Source of the DNA: Monoplex corrugatus
Lineage: Eukaryota; Mollusca; Gastropoda; Littorinimorpha; Ranellidae
Assembly (NCBI GenBank): GCA_030674185.1
Contig: CM060312.1
Location: 1,234,992-1,298,991, forward strand
Reading direction: 5' to 3'
DNA length: 64,000 nt
The notes under the pieces were generated by a model, which did not search any database, was not told the origin of the DNA, and saw nothing but the letters and a program-made list of their open reading frames with translations. The position numbers and the translations under genes are program-made. Shown here in pieces: positions 32,983 through 43,844 of the stretch. Position 1 is the first letter of the stretch. Every line of letters begins with the position of its first letter.

Positions 32983-35900
32983 GTAGTGTGACATATGTGA
33001 CTATACATAGTTTGATCTGTACCTGTAGTGTGACAGATGTGACTATACATAGTTTGACTTGTAGTGTGACAGATGTGACTATACATAGTATGACCTGTAC
33101 CTGTAGTGTGACAGATGTGACTATACATAGTTTGACCTGTACCTGTAGTGTGACAGATATGACTATACATAGTTTGACCTGTACCTGTAGTGTGACAGAT
33201 GTGACTATACATAGTTTGACCTGTAGTGTGACAGATATGACTATAAATAGTATGACCTGTACCTGTAGTGTGACAGATGTGACTATACATAGTATGACCT
33301 GTACCTGTAGTGTGACAGATGTGACTATACATAGTATGACCTGTACCTGTAGTGTGACAGATGTGACTATACATAGTTTGACCTGTACCTGTAGTGTGAC
33401 AGATGTGACTATACATAGATTTGACCTGTACCTGTAGTGTGACAGATGTGACTATACATAGTTTGACCTGTACCTGTAGTGTGACAGATGTGACTATACA
33501 TAGTATGACCTGTACCTGTAGTGTGACAGATATGACTATACATAGTTTGACCTGTAGTGTGACAGATGTGACTATACATAGTTTGACCTGTACCTGTAGT
33601 GTGACAGATATGACTATACATAGTTTGACCTGTAGTGTGACAGATATGACTATACATAGTTTGGCCTGTAGTGTGACAGATGTGACTATACATAGTTTGA
33701 CCTGTACCTGTAGTGTGACAGATGTGACTATACATAGTTTGACCTTGTAGATTGACAGATATGGCCTGTAGTGTGACAGATGTGACTATACATAGTTTGA
33801 CCTGTACCTGTAGTGTGACAGATGTGACTATACATAGTTTGACCTGTAGTGTGACAGATGTGACTATACATAGTTTGACCTGTACCTGTAATGTGACAGA
33901 TGTGACTATACATAGTATGACCTGTACTGTATGGACAGATGTGACTATACATAGTATGACCTGTAAGTGTGACAGATGGACTATACATAGTTTGACCTGT
34001 ACCTGTAGTGTGACAGATGTGACTATACATAATATGACCTGTAGTGTGACAGATATGACTATACATAGTATTGACCTGTACCTTGTATGGACAGATGTGA
34101 CTATACATAGTTTGATGACCTGTAGTGTGACAGATGTGACTATACATAGTATGACCTGTAGTGTGACAGATGTGACTATACATAGTATGACCTGTATGTA
34201 GTTGACAGATGTGACTATACATAGTATGACCTGTAGTATGACAGATGTGACTATACATAGTATGACCTGTAATGTGACAGATGTGACTATACATAGTATG
34301 ACCTGTACGTATGAGACAGATGTACTATACATAGTACTGACCTGTAGTATGACAGATGTGACTATACATAGTATGAACCTGTTGATAGTGTGACAGATGT
34401 GACTATACATAGTTTGACCTGTAGTATGACATGATGTGACTTACATAGTATGACCTGTAGTATGACAGTGACTATACATAGTATGACCTGTATGTATGAC
34501 AATGTGACTATACATAGTATGACCTGTATGTATGACATGTGACTATACATAGTATGACCTGTAGTATGTGACAGATGTGACTATACATAGTATGACCTGT
34601 AGTATGACAGATGTGACTATACATATATGACCTGTAGTATATGACAGATGTGACTTACATATAGTGTATGACCGTGTAATGTGACTGTAGTGACAGATGT
34701 GACTATACATAATATGACCTGTAGTATGACAGATGTGACTATACATAGTATGACCTGTAGTATGACATGTGACTATACATAGTATGACCTGTAGTATGAC
34801 AGATGTGACTATACATAGTATGACCTGTAGTATGACAGATGTGACTATACATAGTATGACCTGTAGTATGACATATGTGACTATACATAGTATGACCTGT
34901 AATGTGACAGATATGACTATACATAGTATGACCTGTAATGTGACAGATATGACTATACATAGTATGACCTGTAATGTGACAGATATGACTATACATAGTA
35001 TGACCTGTAATGTGACAGATATGACTATACATAGTATGACCTGTAATGTGACAGATATGACTATACATAGTATGACCTGTAATGTGACAGATATGACTAT
35101 ACATAGTATGACCTGTAATGTGACAGATATGACTATACATAGTATGACCTGTAATGTGACAGAAAATGATGACTGAATACATAGCTAATAGTATGACCTG
35201 TAATGTGACAGATGTGACTATACATAGTATTGACCTGTAATGTGACAGATATGACTATACATAGTATGACCTGTAATGTGACAGATATGACTATACATAG
35301 TATGACTGTAATGTGACAGATATGACTATACATAGTATGACCTGTAATGTGACAGATGTGACTATACATAGTATGACCTGTAATGTAACAGATGTGACTG
35401 TACATAGTATGACCTGTACCTGTAGTGTGACAGATGTGACTATACATAGTATGACCTTACCTGTAGTGTGACAGATGTGACTATACATAGTATGACCTGT
35501 ACCTGTAATGTGACAGATGTGACTGTACATAGTATGACCTGTACCTGTAGTGTGACAGATGTGACTATACATAGTATGACCTGTACCTGTAGTGTGACAG
35601 ATATGACTGTACATAGTATGACCTGTACCTGTAGTGTGACAGATGTGACTATACATAGTATGACCTGTAATGTGACAGATGTGACTGTACATAGTATGAC
35701 CTGTACCTGTAGTGTGACAGATGTGACTATACATAGTTTGACCTGTAGTGTGACAGATATGACTATACATAGTTTGACCTGTAGTGTGACAGATATGACT
35801 ATACATAGTATGACCTGTAGTGTGACATATGACTATACATAGTTTGACCTGTAGTGTGACAGATATGACTATACATAGTATGACCTGTAGTGTGACAGAT

Positions 35901-36402
35901 ATGACTATACATAGTATGACCTGTAGTGTGACAGATATGACTATACATAGTATGATCTGTAGTGTGACAGATGTGACTATACATAGTATGACCTGTACCT
36001 GTAGTGTGACAGATGTGACTATACATAGTATGACCTGTACCTGTAGTGTGACAGATGTGACTATACATAGTTTGACATGTAGTGTGACAGATATGACTAT
36101 ACATAGTATGACCTGTAGTGTGACAGATATGACTATACATAGTATGACCTGTAGTGTGACAGATATGACTATACATAGTATGATCTGTAGTGTGACAGAT
36201 GTGACTATACATAGTATGACGTACCTGTAGTGTGACAGATGTGACTATACATAGTATGACCTGTACCTGTAGTGTGACAGATGTGACTATACATAGTATG
36301 ACCTGTACCTGTAGTGTGACAGATATGACTATACATAGTTTGACCTGTACCTGTAGTGTGACAGATATGACTATACATAGTATGACCTGTACCTGTAGTG
36401 TT
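32983..36402. repeat. 36/42-bp minisatellite M, main piece
   Basis: About 88 units of the same family as 28740-28965. Subtypes differ at t/a in catagtttg/catagtatg, g/a in agatgtg/agatatg and the optional 6-bp cctgta block; they occur in runs (34900-35160 is nearly uniform). The region 33740-34740 has many 1-3 bp indels, unlike the clean flanks. It ends at 36402, where L2 copy 3 begins. Confidence 0.95.
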
Positions 36403-37835
36403 GTCATCAACACTTCTTTTCAAACTGGAACTGTCCCAGATTCTTTCAAGTCTGCTATTGTTCACCCTCTCCTCAAGAAACACAATTTAGACCCAAATGA
36501 ACTGAAAAATTACAGGCCTATCTCTAATCTCTCTTTCTTGTCAAAACTCCTTGAAAAGGTCGTCCTCAACCAGTTGAACTCTCACCTGTCTGCCAACAAT
36601 CTCCTCAATCCTTTCCAGTCAGCCTACCGTCAGTGCCATAGCACTGAAACTGCCCTACTACACATTCTCAACAATCTCCTCCTTGCAACTGATACTGGCA
36701 AAGTCTCTCTCCTCACACTCCTTGATCTGTCTGCAGCCTTCGATACCATTGACCATGGTATTCTCCTTTCTAGACTTCATCATACTTTTGGCATCTCTGA
36801 CATTGCTCTCTCCTTTTTCACTTCGTATTTATCAAACAGAAAACAAACTGTTCTCATCAATGGCACTTATTCTCAACCTGCATACCTGACCTGTGGTGTT
36901 CCACAAGGATCTGTCCTTGGCCCTGTTCTTTTCACTCTTTATACCTCCCCCCTGTCCACCATCACCAACTCCCACTCTATAAAACACCACTTCTATGCTG
37001 ATGACACCCAACTTCAAGACAGTGACTCACCTGATAATTACAGCGCCTGTTGACTCGCACCACTGAGTGTTACTCGGACATTAAGAACTGGATGACACAC
37101 AATAGACTTCAGCTTAATGACGACAAGACAGAAGCTATCCTCATTGGCACCCGTCAGAAACTTTCCCAGCTGCCTCCTCTTTCTCTCCCATTATGTAACA
37201 CATCAGTCCCAATTTCTGATTCAGCTAAAAACCTTGGTGTCTGCATTGACTCTACCCTGTCCATGAACAACTTTGTTTCTCAAACTGCCAGATCTGGCTA
37301 CTATCATCTCCATCGTATAAGCCTGATCAAGAAGTATCTCTCTGTGGAAACAACTGCAAAACTCGTTCTCTCCTTCATAATGTCTCGCATTGACTATTGC
37401 AATTCACTCCTGTCTGGTCTTCCTGCCTCCACCATTCACATCCTACAGCGCATTCAAAACAATGCTGTACGCCTTGTACTCAAAAAGAAAAAAGCTGACC
37501 ACATATCTCCTCTCCTGGCACAACTTCACTGGCTCCCTGTATCAAAGCGCATACAGTACAAACTAGACACCATGTGCTGCAAAAGCCTCAATAACGCAGC
37601 CCCCGATTACCTGTCAAGCCTACTTGAGATCTATGTTCCCTCACGTACCCTCCGCTCTGCCTCCGATCCTCTGACTTTTCGCTTTCCACGCACTAAGCTC
37701 AATACCTATGGTCCACGAGCCTTCTCTGTTTCTGGTCCACTCTCCTGGAACAAACTTCCTCTCTCAGTCCGTCAGCGACCTACTTTTGCCTCCTTCAAGT
37801 CCGCTCTCAAAACTCACCTTTTCTCCTCTGCATAA
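36403..37835 (+). pseudogene. L2-like RT ORF (copy 3), 5'-truncated, one 1-bp lesion
   Basis: RT motifs in order: NYRPISNLSFLSKLLEKV (36507), LLHILNN, LSAAFDTIDH (36727), GVPQGSVLGPVLF (36895) and FYADDTQL (36990). Frame is lost near 37034, where this copy has aattacag and copy 1 has aatatacag (one base fewer). The thumb continues in a second frame, 37050-37835, ending KTHLFSSA. Copy 1 is intact at this site and broken at another, so the two lesions are independent and young. Confidence 0.9.
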
Positions 37836-37996
37836 AATCCTAACCTCACTCAACCCCCCTCTGCAGCCTGTCTACGCTCGGAGGGGAATCACTTTGTTTT
37901 AATATATAACTGTATATGATGTGCTCTCTGTGGTTTTCCATTGGTTTTATTCTTGCTTTTATTGCTTTTATTCTTTCTCCCCATTTGTGGCCATGC

Positions 37997-38028
<32 letters not shown>

Positions 38029-38119
38029 GTGTGCGTGCGTGCGTGTGTGCGTGTGTGTCTTTTCGGCGCTTGGATTTGATTTTGTCGAGATTTTGCGCTA
38101 TATAAATATTGTAATTATT

Positions 38120-38300
38120 ATATATGCATGTGCGTACGTATGTATGTATGTATGTATGTATGTATACGCTTAGATTTATGTATGTATGTATGTATGCATG
38201 TATACGCTCAGCTTAGATTTATGTATGTAAGTATGTATGCATGTATGTATGCATGTATACGCTCATATGTATGTAGGTATGTATGCATGTATACGCTCAG
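38120..38300. repeat. (TATG)n tract between two L2 tails
   Basis: tatgtatgtatg units with islands of atacgctcagcttagattta, the mirror of 12055-12277. Confidence 0.9.
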
Positions 38301-38367
38301 CGCTTAGATTTGATTTTATCAAGATTTTGCGCTATATAAATAAAATATATTATTATTAAATATATTA

Positions 38368-38985
38368 TATGACTATACATAGTATGACCTGTACCTGTAG
38401 TGTGACAGATATGACTATACATAGTATGACCTGTTCCTGTAGTGTGACAGATGTGACTATACATAGTATGACCTGTAATGTGACAGATGTGACTGTACAT
38501 AGTATGACCTGTACCTGTAGTGTGACAGATGTGACTATACATAGTATGACCTGTACCTGTAGTATGACAGATGTGACTGTACATAGTATGACCTGTACCT
38601 GTAGTGTGACAGATATGACTGTACATAGTATGACCTGTAATGTGACAGATATGACTATACATAGTATGACCTGTAATGTGACAGATATGACTATACATAG
38701 TATGACCTGTAATGTGACAGATATGACTATACATAGTATGACCTGTAGTGTGACAGATATGACTATACATAGTATGACCTGTAATGTGACAGATATGACT
38801 ATACATAGTATGACCTGTAATGTGACAGATATGACTATACATAGTATGACCTGTAATGTGACAGATATGACTATACATAGTATGACCTGTAATGTGACAG
38901 ATATGACTATACATAGTATGACTTGTAATGTGACAGATATGACTATACATAGTATGACCTGTAGTGTGACAGATGTGACTATTGA
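38368..38985. repeat. 36/42-bp minisatellite M, right piece
   Basis: About 17 units of the family at 32983-36402, mostly the tgacctgtaatgtgacagat subtype. Decayed relatives (cagtatgactttaatatgaa, cagtttgacctgtagtatga) continue to about 39180, close to the exon 3 acceptor. Confidence 0.93.
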
Positions 38986-39218
38986 AGTGTACAGTGTTAA
39001 CAGTTTGATCTGTACCTGTAGTATGATGGACTCATTATGAAATATTTAAACTGTCACTGTGTCAGTATGACTATAGCATGATGGACAACACTATACAGTA
39101 TGTAAACTGTCAGTATGACTTTAATATGAAGAATGTAATTATGGAAATGTACATTGTTAACAGTTTGACCTGTAGTATGAAGGGCATAATGATAATTGTC
39201 TTTTCTGTCAAATACCAG

Positions 39219-39387
39219 GTTTTGGTGCTGGCCCCAACCCGTGAAATTGCCATGCAGATCTGGGAAGTGATGCGCAGTATCGGCAGTGCCATGCCAGAGC
39301 TGCGCTGTCACACTTTCATTGGTGGTCTGCCCTTGCATGAGGACAAGAAAAAGTTACAGCTGTGTCACATCGCCGTGGGCACGCCAG
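39219..39387 (+). CDS. DDX20: DDX20 coding exon 3: motifs Ia, GG and Ib
   Basis: A 169-nt exon: [18 protein letters not shown] (motif Ia is APTREIA), then [20 protein letters not shown] (the GG motif region), [14 protein letters not shown] and, with the next exon, GTPGRIQSL (TPGR, motif Ib). The order and spacing match the DEAD-box core of DDX20. Acceptor accag|GTT; donor CGCCAG|gtcact, weaker than usual at +3 to +6. Phase 1 joins exactly to exon 4. No stop or missing motif residue is seen. Confidence 0.93.
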
Positions 39388-39509
39388 GTCACTTGCCCTT
39401 TCCTTTCTCCTTTTTTAAGATTTTGTTTTAATTTTTTTTCATAGTAAGATTGTATATAGCCTGCATAGATACATACACACCAATATGTAAAGTCTGGATA
39501 TATATGTGT

Positions 39510-40905
39510 GTGTCGGTATTGAAAATATAACAGTCCTCCTAAATGAAATTTTTGACACCGGAAAAATCCCCAAAGATATGTCAAAATCAATTTTCATTGC
39601 ACTTCCAAAGAAAACAGGGACTATATAGTATGCGAAGTCCCATCATACAATCAGTTTGATGAGTCATGTAACCAAGATCCTATTAAGAATAATCATGATG
39701 AGGACAAGGAATAGAATCAAAAGAGAAATAGCAGAAGAACAGTGTGGATTTGTCGAAGGGAAAGGAACTATTAATGCCATATATACATCCTAGAAACCAT
39801 CATAGAGAGGTCAGTTGAGTTGAATATGGATTTATTTATGCTTTGTTGATTGTACCAGGGCTTTCGATCGCGTAAGACATGAAAAATTAATCAACTAACT
39901 AGAAAGACTCTATTGGTGGAAAAGATCTACAAATATTCAGAAATATGTATTGGGAAAAAACGGCAGCAATGAGAATAGAAAACGATATAAGCTCGTTCCA
40001 AAATAACAAAAGAGGAGTCAGGCAAGGTTGTGTTATGTCATCAGATATTACACTTTACAGCGAAACTATCATGAGAAACCTAGAAGAATGCCCTGGATTA
40101 AAGGTTGGAGGAAAAATGATAAACAACTTTCGCTATGCAGATGATACTGTGCTAATTGCAGAAAATAAAAGGGACTTACAAAATCTTAACTTGTGAATAT
40201 AACAGAAATAGAAAGCAAAAATAGAGGGTTGGAGCTAAATAGCAAGAAGACTGAAGTCATGGTAATCAGTAAAAATCATGAAATCCCATTATGCAAAACA
40301 ACAGCAAATGGCACAACTTTGAAACAGGTTGATAAGTTTAGATATCTGGAAATGGTCATCTCACCAGACGGCAGATGCACATCAGAAATAGCCGGCAGAA
40401 TCGACCAAGCCAAAACAGCATTCAAGAAGATGAAAAGCATTCTTACCAGCAAATGCCTATCAATTAACATCAGAAAGAGAGTTCTGTTATATAGAACCGA
40501 TAATGTTGTATGGTTGTGAGGCGTGGACAGTCAACATGCAAAGCCAGAACAAGATTGAGGCAGCCGAAATGTATTTTCTAAGAAGAATGTTGAGAGTTCC
40601 ATGGACAGTAAAGGAAACAAACAAGACGGTCTTGATGGGGGCAGACATAAGAAGATCATTGATAAAGAAGATTGGGAGCAACATTTATAAGCCGTTTTAT
40701 GAGGAAAGGGGAATTATAGCACCTGGTCACAACAGGAAAGCTTGAGGGAAAGAAAACACCGGGTAGGCCTAGGGAGAAAATATTGGACGGACTTGCAGAG
40801 TGGCTGAAGACAGAGAGGGTGGAAGATGTGCTTGAGGTGACATGGGATAGATGAATATGGAGGGCCATGACCGCCAACGCCATGCGGCAGGGCACATTAT
40901 GATGA
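39510..40905 (+). mobile_element. RTE-type LINE copy C2, degraded
   Basis: RT pieces in order: FDTGKIPKDMSKSIFIALPKK (near 39550; one segment), EEQCGFVEGKGTINAIY (39735), FVDCTRAFDRVRHEK (39845, frameshifted), RQGCVMS (40020), FRYADDTVLIAENK (40130), KKTEVMVISK and DKFRYLEMVISPDGRCTSEIAGRI (40330-40405, read separately), YGCEAWT (40510) and MYFLRRMLRVPW. It ends in cgccatgcggcagggcac and a short GAT tail. Catalytic YADD is present, but several frameshifts and stops kill the ORF. Confidence 0.85.
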
Positions 40906-41373
40906 TGATGACATATATCCAAAAGAACTGGTGAAGACTGAACTGGATGAAGCACCAACCTGTGGTGTAAGATACCATGAAAGTTAAGGGTAGTTCAAGA
41001 ATGGGAAAAGCTCAGAATCAATGGCATCCCACTTCCAGATGTGGAAGGACAGAGGTCCAGCATTAAACAGAAAACTTGTCTAGTTGTTTGCTGCTGAGGG
41101 CAGGGAAAACTTCCTCAAGCCCTCCATGATGCAGCCACCATCACTGTTTGCAAGATCAATGAGAGAAATCTGACTTCCAACTATTGTGGAATAACCTTGC
41201 TCTGCATTGCTGAAATAATCCTGGTGAGAATATTGCTGAGCAGGCTGGTGGCCATCATTGCAGAAAACACCCATCCAGAGAGTGAGAGTGGCTTCAGACC
41301 TATTGAGAAACTGCCAACATAGTGCAACATAGTGCTTCACAGCTTGTGTTGAGGCCAGATCCAGGAGAAGTGC

Positions 41374-41659
41374 TGTGAGCAAAACAAAGGACTCTGCATT
41401 ACCTTTGTCCACCTGACCTAAGCCTTGACTGTGAGCAAAACAAAGGACTCTGCATTACCTTTGTCCACCTGACCTAAGCCTTGACTGTGAGCAAAACAAA
41501 GGACTCTGCATTACCTTTGTCCACCTGACCTAAGCCTTGACTGTGAGCAAAACAAAGACTCTGCATTACCTTTGTCCACCTGACCTAAGCCTTGACTGTG
41601 AGCAAAACAAAGGACTCTGCATTACCTTTGTCCACCTGACCTAAGCCTTGACTGTGAGC
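41374..41659. repeat. 56-bp minisatellite seeded at RT motif A, about 5 copies
   Basis: Units of tgtgagcaaaacaaaggact plus ctgcattacctttgtccacc and tgacctaagccttgac, spaced 56 bp. The unit encodes the FIDLTKAFD-type motif A of LINE F in decayed form. Confidence 0.95.
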
Positions 41660-41847
41660 AGAGAAGGACTGAAGAATTCTAAAAAAGCTTTGGCTGCTCA
41701 CCAAAGGTACTCACCATGGTCATACAGTTCATGGATGATCAGCCCATCTGGTTCAGATGAATAACATACATAACAACCTGTCACAATCGTTTCCCATTAC
41801 CAATGGCATGAAGCAATCACGTGTTCTTGGTCTCAGGATTTTCACAA

Positions 41848-42780
41848 TATCCGTATGTGTGATGCCTCAAATGGCTACAGAGAACCTTCACTATGATGGT
41901 GATCCGTATGTGTGATGCCTCAAATGGCTACAGAGAACCTTCACTATGATGATGGTGATCCGTATGTGTGATGCCTCAAATGGCTACAGAGAACCTTCAC
42001 TATGATGATGATGATCTTATGTGTGATGCCTCAAATGGCTACAGAGAACCTTCACTATGATGATGATCCGTATGTGTGATGCCTCAAATGGCTACAGAGA
42101 ACCTTCACTATGATGATGATCCGTATGTGTGATGCCTCAAATGGCTACAAAGACCTTCACTATGATGATGATCCGTATGTGTGATGCCTCAAATGGCTAC
42201 AGAGAACCTTCACTATGATGATGATGATCTGTATGTGTGATGCCTCAAATGGCTACAGAGAACCTTCACTATGATGATGATGATCCGTATGTGTGATGCC
42301 TCAAATGGCTACAAAGAAACCCTTCACTATGATGATGATGATCCGTATGTGTGATGCCTCAAATGGCTATAGAGAACCTTCACTATGATGATGATGATCC
42401 GTATGTGTGATGCCTCAAATGGCTACAGAGAACCTTCACTATGATGATGATGATCCGTATGTGTGATGCCTCAAATGGCTACAAAGACCTTCACTATGAT
42501 GATGATGATCCGTATGTGTGATGCCTCAAATGGCTACAGAGAACCTTCACTATGATGATGATGATCCGTATGTGTGATGCCTCAAATGGCTACAGAGAAC
42601 CTTCACTATGATAATGGTGATCCGTATGTGTGATGCCTCAAATGGCTACAGAGACCTTCACTATGATGATCCGTATGTGTGATGCCTCAAATGGCTACAG
42701 AGAACCTTCACTATGATGATGATGATCCGTATGTGTGATGCCTCAAATGGCTACAGAGACCTTCACTATGATGATGATGA
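41848..42780. repeat. 56-59-bp minisatellite with (GAT)n ends, about 17 copies
   Basis: Units of ccgtatgtgtgatgcctcaa plus atggctacagagaaccttca and ctatgatgatgat. Unit length varies with the number of GAT triplets; some units lack ga in agagaacc. It follows the motif B region of LINE F. Confidence 0.95.
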
Positions 42781-43844
42781 TATATGGTCACGGCTACGAA
42801 ATGGCGTTGAACGGGCCGCGCGCGCTACTACCGAACTTCGGAGCTAAATTTACGTACTCTATACCTGAAATATAGCCACAAAATTAATGTAACGTGAAAG
42901 TGAAGTAATGACCTTTGCGCCTGGGTGCATTTCTCCCCACAGCAACTGACAACAGTTCCGAAAATCAATATTTTGTCGTTTATTTACACTGTCGTCAGAG
43001 ATCATTTTTGTGACACTTCAAAGAGTGTGCGCAATCGATTGAGCGATACGCCACAACGAGTACAAGAAACTTTCATGTCTGGGACTTGATCAACATAAAA
43101 TTGAATGCATAAAGCCCTCATACTTCTACATCGGCAAATAGTGGGCACAGGAAGTAGAAAATTGCCGAGCAAAATCTGCTTGGAGTACATCACTGTTCGT
43201 TGTGAAATTCCCCTTGCGCGTAAGAATGGTTGATTTTGCACTAATTCGGGTAAAACCCATGAAGTAAAAATAACTGATTCTCTCAAAAATGAATGTATTT
43301 AAGTTTGTCTTATTCAAAAGAGCGATGTAATGTTTACAATATGCGCAGTCTGCCATGAAATTCAGCTTCTGCTTTCTGATGTGAACGTAGTGTTATGTAC
43401 TATTTCTTTCATGTGGACTGACATTTCAGCTTTCGCACACTGACCACATTGACTTGGTTGTTTCATTGATACAGCTTTGTGCCTTTCGCCCCGTGAAGTG
43501 AAAATCGCCCTGTGGATTGGCAGGAAGGAGAAAAAGCTGATCAAGTTTTTAATGTGAATCATTTTCCCATGTTATGTACAACAGAATCTGACCAGGATTG
43601 CTTGTCTTTTTCTGTTAATATATTGGTATGTCTGTTGCTGCCTTATTGTAGTTGTTATAACCGATAATTAACATCCCTTTAGCCTTACTCTTTGAACTTG
43701 CTGACTTAGTTCTTCTGTTTAGTGTTGGTTTTGCCTTGTGTTTGTAGGCACCCATCAGTCTGATTGTCGTGATGGTGATGTACACCTATGACTTCTTGTT
43801 TTATTGTTAACCACAGGCAGAAAATGTACATTCATCATTCTTAC
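42781..43844. other. Intron 3 unique stretch, no gene recognised
   Basis: The longest repeat-free part of the intron. Minus-strand open frames (43562-43362, 43286-43002) contain scattered Cys-x2-Cys pairs such as CGQC, but nothing long enough to name. Confidence 0.4.

Larger units (their letters stand above)
36403..38367 (+). mobile_element. L2-like LINE copy 3, 5'-truncated, inside minisatellite M
   Basis: Starts abruptly at the RT segment INTSFQTGTVPDSFKS and runs through the RT ORF, the 3' UTR with atttgtggccatgcg, a TG tract, a first tail (gcgctatataaatattg, about 38060-38120), a (TATG)n tract and a second tail (38300-38367). The array resumes at 38368. Sequence is near-identical to copy 1, including the double tail. 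Confidence 0.92.
28292..39218 (+). other. DDX20: DDX20 intron 2, array plus two retrotransposons
   Basis: 10.9 kb. Apart from the first 450 bp and last 230 bp it consists of one CA microsatellite, a 36/42-bp array in three pieces, and two LINEs that split that array. The acceptor is tctgtcaaataccag. Confidence 0.88.
41040..42780 (+). mobile_element. LINE F fragment with two internal arrays
   Basis: Frame-broken RT: KINERNLTSNYCGITLLCIAE (near 41150), ILVRILLSRLVAIIAENTHP (41218) and SESGFRP (41283), then motif A as CITFVHLT*AL (41390-41428), which is tandemly repeated. After that array come FGCSP and TNGMKQSRVLG (41800-41825, the motif B region), followed by a second array. The order is that of an RTE/RTEX-like RT. 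It is heavily decayed. Confidence 0.7.

Noticed and set aside
32983..36402. CRISPR-like array
   Set aside because: Units are head-to-tail without unique spacers and the setting is a eukaryotic intron; it is a minisatellite.
43002..43562. piggyBac-like C-terminal Cys-rich domain on the minus strand
   Set aside because: Only scattered CxxC pairs in short frames; spacing does not fit and no transposase core is present nearby.
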